From: Eubacterium sp.
GTDB lineage: Bacteria > Bacillota > Clostridia > Lachnospirales > Lachnospiraceae
Reading direction: 5' to 3'
DNA: 64,000 bases
NCBI GenBank assembly: GCA_017938215.1
Contig: JAGBBZ010000006.1
Coordinates: 20,362-84,361, forward strand
Below are positions 52,227 to 60,783 of this stretch, piece after piece. The notes beneath the pieces were generated by a model. It ran no database searches, was not told the origin of the DNA, and saw only the letters and a program-made list of their open reading frames with translations. The position numbers were made by a program, and so were the translations under genes. Every line of letters starts with the position of its first letter. Position 1 is the stretch's first letter.

Positions 52227-54889
52227 CAAAGAAGAAAAGTTTGTTGATTTATAGTAGTGTGTTTTTGGCCGTATTCGTTACGGCCTTTTTCGCATTCTTT
52301 GCAGAGGGGAAAAGTTTTGTGTGGAAAAGCGATGGGTTTCGCCAGTATTATCCGACGTTACAATATCTTGGGGAGTATTATCGAACCATTGTTTCCAACA
52401 TTTTTAGTGGTAATTTTTCTCTGCCAATGATGGATTATACCATCGGGCAGGGGGAAGATATTATTACTACGTTCGCCAACTATGGTTTGGGGGATCCGCT
52501 AACGCTTCTAAGTGCGTTTGTGACCAGCAAAAAAGGGATGGAGGTTTTGTATGGAGTCTTGATTTTTCTTCGTTTGTACCTTTCGGGAATTGCTTTTTTA
52601 CTTTATGGTGAGCAGATGAATCTGTCCCGACGTCCATTGATTTTTGGGGCATTGGTTTATGTCTTCAGCGGATATGCGTTGTGGTCCATAAAGGATCCGT
52701 TTTTCCTAAATGCAATGATTTATCTTCCTCTTGTTCTTTTGGGGATTGAGCGTGTGATGAAAAAGAATAGCCCGCTTCCGTTGGTGTTAAGCGTATTCTT
52801 CTGCTTGTGCAGTGGTTACTATTTCTTTTATATGATTGTTCTTGCTGCGGTGGCTTATTTTGTTGCTCGTCAATGGATGAAATGTGGCAGAATAGGACGA
52901 GAAGAATTGGGACAGATGCTCCGGGATGGGGTGCGCTGTTTGGTGGCGGCATTTGGTGGTGTATTATTGTCAAGTGTTCTTTTTGTACCTTGTGTGTACG
53001 GTTTTTTACAAAGTACAAGAACTGAATCCTATGTTTCCATAAAATCTCTTTTGGTTTACGAGTGGACGTATTATCGTGATATGGTATTGCGATTTGCGAC
53101 CATGACTTCGGAAGATAATTCGGATGCGGTATGGTTCTTTTCAATGGCTGCCATTGTGCTGATTGCACTTTTTGTATTGTTCCAAAAGAAAGGGGACCGG
53201 TATCGCCCAATGAAAATCTCTGTCGTGCTTTGTGTCTTGGCTGTGGCATCACCGTTGGTGGGATATGTGTTCAATGGTTTGGGGTATATCACCAATCGTT
53301 TTATGTTTATCCCTGCGTTTCTTCTGGCTTTGGTGCTGACGCGCATGATTCCGGATCTTCTTGCTTTGGAAAAGAAGGAAAAGCAGAGAGTGGCTACCGG
53401 TTGCGGAATATATGTTATTTTGTGTATCGTATTTTCTTGGAAAAATGGCATGGTGCAAGTTGCTGGAATGACAGCGATGTTATTGGCAACGCTTGCAATT
53501 CTTTGTATTGTCAAAGACAAGAAATGGAAAGAGTATGGGATATATACATTGATTGTGTTGAATCTTGCAATAAATGGAAATATGATTTATGCCCCTTGGG
53601 GTGTTGGTTTAACGGGAGAATATATCAATGCTGGGAAGGTGGCGAAGACATATACAAATAAGACCATTCAGAAAGCTACAGAACTTGCGGGAGAGCTGGA
53701 TCGAATTGATGACATGACCGACAAGGGTGAGAACCCAAACCGTTCCGTGGTCAGTTACAATGGAGAGTATTCGGGAACGTCCGTGTACTACAGTGTGATC
53801 AACTCCCGGTATGCAGAGTATATGATGTCTTTGGAAATGGCACCGGATCTTATGTATCCTCATCGAATTCTTGGCTATGATGGAAGAACGGTGATGGAAA
53901 ATCTGGCCAATGTCAAATATGTTGTTAGTGACAATGAAGATATTGTGCCATATGGCTTTGAAAAATGTGACAAAAATCTTTATGTAAATACGAATCAAAC
54001 GTCCATTGGATATACTTATGATACGTATATTTCCGAAGCAAAATATGAGGAGGGAAATGTCTATGAGCGCCAGGGGACTTTATTGCAGACGGCGGTATTG
54101 GAGGAAGAATCAGAACTGTTGCAGAAGGTGGAACGTGCCGGGACGATTCCGAAAGGAACCATAAGTGGTCAATGGACGGCTCTTCCTTTTGAAATGACAG
54201 GGGTGAAAAAGTTTAAATGGGATGGTGAGACGGCAAAGGTAAAAAAACGCGGTCGATTTACGATCGAGCTTCGTCGCAAACCTGGATATGAGTATTATCT
54301 TCGTCTTTCGGATTTGGAAATTCAGAAATCGGAAGAAAATACATTGTGGGGAAATGTTCGTGTTGGAGACTTGTTAAAGAAATTTGTCGTATCGGATACC
54401 AGCTATGATTTCCACATTGGTCGTCAGGATTATTTGATTTCCTTAGGGTCTGTGTCGGAGGAAGCGACAGAGACACTTTTGTTCCGAATCAATGGTCCTG
54501 CTACGTATCGACTCGGCGATATCGAACTTGTGGAGGTTCCGATGGAAACGCTCGGAGAGCAAATGAATGCATTGACACAGGAGAGCCTTCAGAATGTAAA
54601 AGTATCTGGGAATACATTGGTAGGCGAATTGACCGTTACTGCGGATAAAATTCTTTGTCTTGCTGTGCCCTATAAAGATGGATATACATTGCTGGTGGAT
54701 GGGAAAGAAACTACGATTGGAGAAGTGAATAACATATACGTGGGTGCTCAGATTCCGGTGGGAGAGCATGATATTTTGCTCACTTACAATACGCCGGGAT
54801 TGGCGATAGGGGCTACGTTGTCTTTGCTTGGAATTATATACATTGTGATATTGTTAGCTTTTTGGAGAAAATGCAATAATATTTTATGA
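52223..54889 (+). CDS. YfhO-family membrane protein (GT-C-like)
   Basis: An 888-residue polytopic membrane protein. About 13 helices fill residues 8-460, followed by an extracellular beta-rich region and a last C-terminal helix. An Asp-containing first loop (WKSDGFRQYYPTLQYLGEY) fits the GT-C type fold of YfhO, which adds sugars to lipoteichoic or wall teichoic acids from lipid-linked donors. The gene overlaps the upstream Wzy-like gene by 4 bp and ends the cluster. Confidence 0.85.
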   Translation: MTKKKSLLIYSSVFLAVFVTAFFAFFAEGKSFVWKSDGFRQYYPTLQYLGEYYRTIVSNIFSGNFSLPMMDYTIGQGEDIITTFANYGLGDPLTLLSAFVTSKKGMEVLYGVLIFLRLYLSGIAFLLYGEQMNLSRRPLIFGALVYVFSGYALWSIKDPFFLNAMIYLPLVLLGIERVMKKNSPLPLVLSVFFCLCSGYYFFYMIVLAAVAYFVARQWMKCGRIGREELGQMLRDGVRCLVAAFGGVLLSSVLFVPCVYGFLQSTRTESYVSIKSLLVYEWTYYRDMVLRFATMTSEDNSDAVWFFSMAAIVLIALFVLFQKKGDRYRPMKISVVLCVLAVASPLVGYVFNGLGYITNRFMFIPAFLLALVLTRMIPDLLALEKKEKQRVATGCGIYVILCIVFSWKNGMVQVAGMTAMLLATLAILCIVKDKKWKEYGIYTLIVLNLAINGNMIYAPWGVGLTGEYINAGKVAKTYTNKTIQKATELAGELDRIDDMTDKGENPNRSVVSYNGEYSGTSVYYSVINSRYAEYMMSLEMAPDLMYPHRILGYDGRTVMENLANVKYVVSDNEDIVPYGFEKCDKNLYVNTNQTSIGYTYDTYISEAKYEEGNVYERQGTLLQTAVLEEESELLQKVERAGTIPKGTISGQWTALPFEMTGVKKFKWDGETAKVKKRGRFTIELRRKPGYEYYLRLSDLEIQKSEENTLWGNVRVGDLLKKFVVSDTSYDFHIGRQDYLISLGSVSEEATETLLFRINGPATYRLGDIELVEVPMETLGEQMNALTQESLQNVKVSGNTLVGELTVTADKILCLAVPYKDGYTLLVDGKETTIGEVNNIYVGAQIPVGEHDILLTYNTPGLAIGATLSLLGIIYIVILLAFWRKCNNIL

Positions 54890-54906
54890 ATGTTGCATAA
54901 AAAAAC

Positions 54907-54935
54907 TTGTAAAAGAACCACGAAAATGATACAAT
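54907..54935 (+). promoter_or_regulatory. Promoter of the hydrogenase operon
   Basis: TTGTAA (54907-54912) and TACAAT (54930-54935) are 17 bp apart, with an extended -10 TGA just before TACAAT. Confidence 0.7.
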
Positions 54936-54977
54936 ATTATCAATAATGATTTGTTTGCAGAAAGGAGAGGTATAGCA

Positions 54978-55463
54978 TTGACACATCAGGAAATTGCAAA
55001 GTTAGATGAGATTTTGCAGGCACATGACTACAATCACACTCTTTTGATCGCCATTATGCAGGAGATTCAAAAAGAGTATCATTATCTTCCGGAGGAAGCG
55101 CTGTGCTATATAGCAAAGAAGCTGAAACTTAGTGAAGCAAAAATATATGGGGTTGCGACATTTTATGAGAACTTTTCTTTGGAGCCAAAAGGAAAGTATG
55201 TTATTAAGATTTGCGATGGAACAGCATGTCACGTTCGTAAGTCCATTCCGATTTTGGAAGAATTCCGAAAGGTGCTCGGCGTAACAGCAGAGAATCCGAC
55301 CACAGAGGATATGTTGTTTACGGTTGAGACGGTATCTTGTTTGGGAGCTTGTGGGTTGGCACCGGTATGTACCGTAAATGATCACGTACATCCTGCCATG
55401 ACACCAGAGAAGGCAAGAGAATTGATTAAAGAATTAAAGGAGGAAGCGGCTAGTGAGAATTAA
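54978..55463 (+). CDS. NuoE-like [2Fe-2S] subunit of NAD-linked hydrogenase
   Basis: A protein of about 161 residues with the thioredoxin-fold ferredoxin pattern of NuoE/HydC: CDGTACHVR and, 36 residues later, CLGACGLAP for the [2Fe-2S] cluster. It relays electrons beside the NuoF-like subunit. TTG 54978 is preferred as start (AAAGGAGAGG upstream). It overlaps the next gene by 11 bp. Together the three genes form an electron-bifurcating type [FeFe] hydrogenase. Confidence 0.9.
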   Translation: MTHQEIAKLDEILQAHDYNHTLLIAIMQEIQKEYHYLPEEALCYIAKKLKLSEAKIYGVATFYENFSLEPKGKYVIKICDGTACHVRKSIPILEEFRKVLGVTAENPTTEDMLFTVETVSCLGACGLAPVCTVNDHVHPAMTPEKARELIKELKEEAASEN

Positions 55464-57342
55464 TACACGTGAAGAATTGATCGCAAAACAGGAAGAATAC
55501 AGAGCCTCCTTAAATAGCCAGAGAAAACAGATTTTGATCTGCGCAGGTACCGGTTGTGTGGCTGGCGGTTCTATGGATATCTATGCTAAGATGAAGGAAA
55601 TCATTGAGGCGAAAGGGTTGCGTTGTGCGGTATCTTTGGAAAAAGAACCACATGACGAAAGTATTGGATTAAAGAAGAGTGGATGCCACGGTTTTTGTGA
55701 AATGGGACCACTTCTTCGTATCGAACCAATGGGATGGCTGTATCTCAAGGTTAAAGTGGAAGATTGTGAGGAAATCATTGAGAAGAGTATCATCAATGAT
55801 GAAGTGGTAGATCGGCTTGTATATAAAGATGACGAGAATAAGTTGTACGTACAGCAGGAAGAGATTCCTTTCTACAAGCAGCAGACACGAGTAGCGTTGG
55901 AGTATTGTGGACGAATCAATGCTGAGAGTATTGCAGAGTACATCGCACTTGGTGGATATAGTGCAGTTGCGAAAGCTTTGTTTGATATGACTCCACAGGG
56001 AATCGTAGATGAGATTAGTGAATCTTGCTTGCGTGGACGTGGAGGCGGAGGTTTCCCGGCAGGTAGAAAATGGCAGCAGGTTTTGAATCAGACCGAGGAA
56101 ACCAAGTATGTTGTATGTAATGGTGATGAGGGAGACCCGGGTGCGTTCATGGACCGTTCCATGATGGAAGGTGAGCCACACCGTGTGATTGAAGGTATGA
56201 TCATTGCGGGTATTGCTACGGGAGCACATTACGGTTACATTTACGTACGTGCGGAATATCCATTGGCAGTCGAGCGACTTCAGACAGCGATTGATAAAGC
56301 GAAGGATAAGGGACTTCTTGGTAAAGATATTCTTGGATCCGGATTTGATTTTGATTTACATATTAGCCAGGGTGCAGGAGCTTTCGTATGTGGTGAAGGT
56401 AGTGCCCTGACAACTTCTATCGAGGGTAATCGTGGTATGCCACGAGTAAAACCACCTCGTACAGTAGAGCATGGTTTGTTTGATAAGCCAACCGTGTTGA
56501 ACAACGTTGAGACATTCTGTAACGTTCCACCGATTATTTTGAATGGTGCTGAGTGGTACAAAGGATATGGACCAGAGAATAACCATGGTACAAAGGCGTT
56601 CGCTCTTACCGGTAATGTAAATAACACAGGATTGATCGAGGTGCCAATGGGAACGACACTCCGTGAAGTTATTTTTGATATCGGTGGTGGTGTAAAAGGT
56701 GGAGATTTCAAGGCGGTTCAGATTGGTGGACCATCCGGTGGTTGTTTGTGCTTGAATGCCACAGAGAATCACTTGGATATGAAACTTGACTTCGATTCAT
56801 TGAAGAAAGTAGGAGCAATGATCGGTTCTGGTGGTCTTGTAGTTATGAATGATAAGAGCTGTATGGTAGAGGTGGCTCGATTCTTCATGAACTTTACTCA
56901 GAACGAGTCTTGCGGTAAGTGTGTCCCATGCCGTGAAGGTACAAAACGTATGCTTGAACTTCTTACTGATATTACCGAAGGAAGAGGTACCATGGAGCAC
57001 ATCGAACTTCTGGAAAAATTGGCAGATACGATTTCTGCAACAGCATTGTGTGGACTTGGAAAGACAGCAGCGTCTCCAGTTATTAGTACATTGAAATATT
57101 TCCGTGATGAGTATATTGCTCATGTGGTAGATAAGAAATGTCCGGCAGGACAGTGTAAGGCACTTATGACATTGCAGATTGACCCTGACCTTTGTAAGGG
57201 ATGTACCAAGTGTGCAAGAATGTGTCCAGTAGGCGCAATCTCTGGTACAGTGAAAGAGCCACATGTAATTGATGCAACAAAATGTATCAAGTGTGGAGCT
57301 TGCAAAGATGGTTGTAACTTTGGGGCAGTCAAAGAGGTCTAG
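55453..57342 (+). CDS. NuoF-like NADH/FMN subunit of [FeFe] hydrogenase
   Basis: A 629-residue flavoprotein. Residues 1-120 form an N-terminal [2Fe-2S] domain. The NADH/FMN motifs GRGGGGFPAGRKW (about residue 195) and GDEGDPGAFMDR follow, then the ESCGKCVPCREG iron-sulfur motif. The C-terminus carries two [4Fe-4S] ferredoxin motifs. This is the HydB type that passes electrons between NAD(H), ferredoxin and H2. The start GTG lies 11 bp inside the NuoE-like gene. The stop codon lies in the loop of a hairpin. Confidence 0.93.
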   Translation: MRINTREELIAKQEEYRASLNSQRKQILICAGTGCVAGGSMDIYAKMKEIIEAKGLRCAVSLEKEPHDESIGLKKSGCHGFCEMGPLLRIEPMGWLYLKVKVEDCEEIIEKSIINDEVVDRLVYKDDENKLYVQQEEIPFYKQQTRVALEYCGRINAESIAEYIALGGYSAVAKALFDMTPQGIVDEISESCLRGRGGGGFPAGRKWQQVLNQTEETKYVVCNGDEGDPGAFMDRSMMEGEPHRVIEGMIIAGIATGAHYGYIYVRAEYPLAVERLQTAIDKAKDKGLLGKDILGSGFDFDLHISQGAGAFVCGEGSALTTSIEGNRGMPRVKPPRTVEHGLFDKPTVLNNVETFCNVPPIILNGAEWYKGYGPENNHGTKAFALTGNVNNTGLIEVPMGTTLREVIFDIGGGVKGGDFKAVQIGGPSGGCLCLNATENHLDMKLDFDSLKKVGAMIGSGGLVVMNDKSCMVEVARFFMNFTQNESCGKCVPCREGTKRMLELLTDITEGRGTMEHIELLEKLADTISATALCGLGKTAASPVISTLKYFRDEYIAHVVDKKCPAGQCKALMTLQIDPDLCKGCTKCARMCPVGAISGTVKEPHVIDATKCIKCGACKDGCNFGAVKEV

Positions 57343-57382
57343 CGACCTCTTCGGAAGTGTAACAACTTCCTTTGAGGTCTAG
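57334..57382 (+). promoter_or_regulatory. Two alternative hairpins between hydB- and hydA-like genes
   Basis: GAGGTC (57334-57339) pairs with GACCTC (57344-57349). A second hairpin GGAAGT/ACTTCC follows (57353-57370). A direct repeat of GAGGTCTAG at 57374-57382 can compete for the same GACCTC, enclosing the second hairpin. The switch could tune expression of the hydrogenase large subunit. Confidence 0.6.
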
Positions 57383-57406
57383 TTGTGTTATATGAAAGGA
57401 GAACGT

Positions 57407-59122
57407 ATGTCTAAGAAATACATGATAATAGATGGAATCCGTACCGAATTTACGGATGAACAAAATATCCTGCAGGTAATTCGTAAAGCAGGTGTTCACG
57501 TACCTACATTCTGTTATTACACAGATATGTCCATTTACGGTGCGTGTCGTATGTGTGTGGTAGAAGATGAGCGTGGTGGAATCATTGCTTCCTGCTCCAC
57601 ACCACCAAGAGATAAGATGGTGATCAAGACCAATACATCAAAACTTCATCAGCATAGAAAGATGATTTTGGAATTGCTTCTTGCATCCCATTGTCGCGAT
57701 TGTACGGTTTGTGAGAAAAATGGAAATTGCCGTCTCCAAATGTTGGCAGCAAGATTCCGTTTGACAAAGGTAAGATTCCCGAATACACATCCGGAGCGTT
57801 GTATCGATGATTCCTCTTTGTCCATCGTGAGAGATCCAAGTAAATGTATTCTTTGCGGTGACTGTGTAAGAATGTGTAATGAGGTTCAGCATGTTGGAGC
57901 AATCGACTTTGCTCATCGTGGAGCAAACATGGTTGTTAGTCCTGCGTTTGGAAAAGATATCGCAGAAACGGATTGTGTTAACTGCGGACAGTGTGCTGCA
58001 GTATGTCCGACAGCTGCGATTACCATCAAGAATGATTTGAGAGAAGTATGGCAGGCGTTGTATGCACCGGATAAGCGTGTGGTTGCGCAGATTGCGCCAG
58101 CGGTTCGTGTTGCAATCGGCGAGGAATTTGGACTTCCACCAGGAAAAAATACAATTGGAAAAATCTATACAGCACTTCGTATGCTTGGTTTTGATACGGT
58201 ATTTGATACAAGCTTTACTGCTGATCTTACCGTTATTGAAGAAGCAAATGAGTTGGTATATAAGTTGGAAAATGGCGAGAAGAAATATCCTCTTGGTAAT
58301 TCCATGCCTCTCTTCACATCTTGTTGCCCAGCTTGGGTACGTTTTGTGGAGACAAAGCATCCGGAACTTCTTCCTTATGTATCTACATGTAAGTCTCCAA
58401 TGGAGATGTTCGGTGCTTTGATTAAAGATCACTATAAACCAGCCGATAAAGAAGCTGGGGTTGAGACGGTTTCCGTTGCAATCATGCCATGTGTGGCGAA
58501 AAAATACGAAGCGGCTCGTGATGAATTTAAGAATGAAGGCATTCCAGATGTCGATCACGTGATTACGACAAAAGAATTGATTCTCATGATCAAGGAATTG
58601 GGAATACAGTTTAATGAAATCGAGCCAAGTGGTCCGGATATGCCATTCTCCATTAGTTCTGGTGCTGGTGTTATCTTTGGTGTGACAGGTGGTGTTACAG
58701 AAGCAGCACTTCGCCATGTGGCAGCAAAGAATAATGAAGCGTTACATGACATCGAGTATTCAGGCATTCGTGGCTTGGAAGGAACAAAGGTAGCAGAGGT
58801 TGAGATTGGTGGACAGACATTGCGTGTCGGCGTTGTAAATGGTCTTGGAAACGCTGAAAATCTCATTGAGAAGTTACAACGTGGAGAAGAGAAGCTTGAC
58901 TTTGTTGAGGTTATGGCTTGTCCTTACGGTTGTATCGGTGGTGCCGGTCAGCCATTTGGTTACCAGAGCGTAAAACAAGAGCGTGCTACTGGTATGTACA
59001 AGGCAGACAAATCTGCGATTCTCAAACGTGCAGAAGAGAACCCAACCATTCAAAATATGTATGAGACGGGCGTCTTGAAAGATCGAGCACATGAGTTGTT
59101 GCATGTACATTATGGAAAATAA
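57407..59122 (+). CDS. hydA: [FeFe] hydrogenase catalytic subunit
   Basis: A protein of about 571 residues. The N-terminus is a [2Fe-2S] ferredoxin domain (CYYTDMSIYGACRMCVVE), then a His/Cys [4Fe-4S] motif and two more clusters (CILCGDCVRMC, CVNCGQCAAVC). The H-cluster motifs are FTSCCPAW, MPCVAKKYEA and EVMACPYGCIGG, confirming a catalytic hydrogenase. Start 57407 has AAAGGAGAAC just upstream. With the NuoE- and NuoF-like subunits it forms a trimeric, probably bifurcating enzyme that makes or uses H2 in fermentation. Confidence 0.96.
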   Translation: MSKKYMIIDGIRTEFTDEQNILQVIRKAGVHVPTFCYYTDMSIYGACRMCVVEDERGGIIASCSTPPRDKMVIKTNTSKLHQHRKMILELLLASHCRDCTVCEKNGNCRLQMLAARFRLTKVRFPNTHPERCIDDSSLSIVRDPSKCILCGDCVRMCNEVQHVGAIDFAHRGANMVVSPAFGKDIAETDCVNCGQCAAVCPTAAITIKNDLREVWQALYAPDKRVVAQIAPAVRVAIGEEFGLPPGKNTIGKIYTALRMLGFDTVFDTSFTADLTVIEEANELVYKLENGEKKYPLGNSMPLFTSCCPAWVRFVETKHPELLPYVSTCKSPMEMFGALIKDHYKPADKEAGVETVSVAIMPCVAKKYEAARDEFKNEGIPDVDHVITTKELILMIKELGIQFNEIEPSGPDMPFSISSGAGVIFGVTGGVTEAALRHVAAKNNEALHDIEYSGIRGLEGTKVAEVEIGGQTLRVGVVNGLGNAENLIEKLQRGEEKLDFVEVMACPYGCIGGAGQPFGYQSVKQERATGMYKADKSAILKRAEENPTIQNMYETGVLKDRAHELLHVHYGK

Positions 59123-59147
59123 TATCTGAATAATAACCTTAAACAAG

Positions 59148-59193
59148 AAAAGGAGTTGTCCTCAATGTGATATACGGTTGAGGCAGCTCCTTT
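59148..59193. terminator. Terminator between hydA and a lipoprotein gene
   Basis: AAAGGAGTTGTCCTCAA pairs with TTGAGGCAGCTCCTTT around a 12-nt loop. It separates two convergent genes. On the minus strand the T-rich tail is better. Confidence 0.8.
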
Positions 59194-59218
59194 GCTGTGT
59201 TCATTATATGGTTGCCAA

Positions 59219-59629
59219 TTATCGTGTCACATCATCAACCGCATTTCCCACTCCGTCGATGGTGTCCTGCACACCTTCGCCTACGCCGTTTGTGATGTCT
59301 CTTGCAGCGTCGCCGGCTTTGTTAAGCATGTCATCATCATTGTCATCCGGATCGTCATCAAGAATTCCATCATCCGAATCGGTTGCGTCGTTTACAATGT
59401 CGTCATTGTTATCATCTGGTTCGTTGACATCATCGTCGATTCCATCGTCGTCCAGCATGTTGTTTTCTGTTGCTACTGCTGGAGTAGAAGTTGGTACTGC
59501 CTCCTCTGTTGCAACTGGTGAAGGAGATGGGGTTTCTGTTGCGTTTTTCTTGTCATTGCTACCGCATCCAGTCATAAGTGCCAAGGAAAGGCAGCATGCA
59601 GCGGCCATTGATAAATATTTCTTTTTCAT
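59219..59629 (-). CDS. Asp-rich lipoprotein
   Basis: A 136-residue predicted lipoprotein. A basic start, hydrophobic core and LMTGC lipobox (Cys about residue 22) are followed by a Thr/Pro/Ala linker, then a domain in which Asp and Asn dominate (repeated DDD and DDN groups). The C-terminus resembles an amphipathic GVGNAVDDV repeat. The acidic stretch may bind cations. No enzymatic domain is visible. It has no clear partner in the window. Confidence 0.8.
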   Translation of the reverse strand: MKKKYLSMAAACCLSLALMTGCGSNDKKNATETPSPSPVATEEAVPTSTPAVATENNMLDDDGIDDDVNEPDDNNDDIVNDATDSDDGILDDDPDDNDDDMLNKAGDAARDITNGVGEGVQDTIDGVGNAVDDVTR

Positions 59630-59707
59630 GAAGAATTCCTCCTGTTATATGTTTGATTTCATGATTAGTATGTTCGGAAAAAAACTTCTTATTCAAAAAA
59701 ATTAAAA

Positions 59708-60436
59708 CTATGACCAGCCGCCATCAAAGCCGATGACTTGTCCCGTTAGATAGTGTGGCGCTTGAAGAAGAAGTGCGATAAATTCTGCTGTTTCTTCCGG
59801 TGAGGCCATGCGTCCGATGGGGATTTCTTGACAGATTTCTTGGGTGTCATCGGAAGAAAAGCAAGCGTTCATTTCCGTATCAATCATGCCGCAAGCGACA
59901 GCGTTTACAGAGATTCCGCTTGGAGCCAATTCCTTTGCTAGTGCTTTGGTTAGGGAGTTGAGTCCGCCTTTTGTGGCAGAGTATGCAGCTTCGCAGGAAG
60001 CTCCTAAGCATCCCCAGATAGAGGAGATATTAATGATTCGTCCCTGCTTTTCGTGAATCATGTGTGGAAGTACTTGGCGACATAAGAAAAAGGCAGAAGA
60101 AAGATTGGTATTCAGTAGTTGGAACCATTTTTCGTCTGTTACGTCTGTAATCAAGCCGATATCTGCCATACCAGCATTGTTGATCAAAACATCAATATGA
60201 CCGAGAAACGCGAATGCATTTTCGCCGATTTGCGTAGCGGTTTCACTTTTGGAAAGATCGCCAAGAAAACATTGACAACGAGCACCATAATGACGACATT
60301 TATTGGTGATTTTTTCGAGTTGTTCCGAAGAATGATTGCCACATAAAAATAAATCGTAATCATTTTGGGCCAAGTGTAGAGCTATCGCTGCACCAATTCC
60401 ACGGGATGCTCCCGTAATGATAGCAGTCCTTTTCAT
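59708..60436 (-). CDS. Short-chain dehydrogenase/reductase (FabG-like)
   Basis: A 242-residue Rossmann-fold oxidoreductase. The nucleotide motif TGASRGIGAA lies at about residues 8-17, NNAGMA near 88, and the catalytic Ser and YSATKGG (Tyr-x-x-x-Lys) near 150. The closest generic assignment is 3-oxoacyl-ACP reductase, but the substrate is not fixed by these motifs. It is transcribed alone, in the opposite direction to the LytR_C gene. Confidence 0.88.
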   Translation of the reverse strand: MKRTAIITGASRGIGAAIALHLAQNDYDLFLCGNHSSEQLEKITNKCRHYGARCQCFLGDLSKSETATQIGENAFAFLGHIDVLINNAGMADIGLITDVTDEKWFQLLNTNLSSAFFLCRQVLPHMIHEKQGRIINISSIWGCLGASCEAAYSATKGGLNSLTKALAKELAPSGISVNAVACGMIDTEMNACFSSDDTQEICQEIPIGRMASPEETAEFIALLLQAPHYLTGQVIGFDGGWS

Positions 60437-60468
60437 ATGTTAATCCTCCATTTTAGTCTTGTTTGTTA

Positions 60469-60662
60469 GTAACTATTCAGGACTTCCCCACCCCCAAAAT
60501 TCGCATTTCGAACACTTCGTGTTCTTTCGCGCCTTTAACAAGGCTAAAAATGCTCATATTGGGTGGGGGAGCCCTATTAGGACCTAATGCGTAGAAATCA
60601 ATGTCTCTTACGTGCAAGCACGACAAATCATTGATTTCCGCACATTGGTCCTGAATAGTTAC
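60469..60662. repeat. 194-bp structured element with 15-bp inverted ends
   Basis: The ends GTAACTATTCAGGAC and GTCCTGAATAGTTAC are perfect complements. Inside, one arm (about 60483-60572) has an 11-bp stem CTTCCCCACCC plus GCATTT/AAATGC, and two small hairpins GAACAC/GTGTTC and GCCTT/AAGGC. A second arm (about 60580-60650) has GAAATCAATG/CATTGATTTC and inner CGTGC/GCACG. The overall shape is a branched cloverleaf. No gene is encoded. A remnant with the same ends lies at 42241. Confidence 0.75.
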
Positions 60663-60707
60663 GTTTTTTACTAATATACCATGGTTGACGATTTTTTGCA
60701 AAAAATC

Positions 60708-60736
60708 TTGTATATTTTATATTTTTCTGATACAAT
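60708..60736 (+). promoter_or_regulatory. Promoter of the LytR_C gene
   Basis: TTGTAT (60708-60713) and TACAAT (60731-60736) are 17 bp apart, with an extended -10 TGA. It resembles the hydrogenase operon promoter at 54907. Confidence 0.7.
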
Positions 60737-60783
60737 AGGTCTGTTAACTAGCCTACACTTGATAAAAGGAGAAAGAGGTTATT

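Noticed and set aside
57638-58717. 359-codon open frame on the minus strand opposite hydA
   Set aside because: The hydrogenase motifs on the plus strand are unambiguous, and the reverse frame has low-complexity Cys/Thr composition.
60477-60701. 74-codon open frame over the structured element
   Set aside because: It has no RBS, and its sequence is explained by the nested hairpins.
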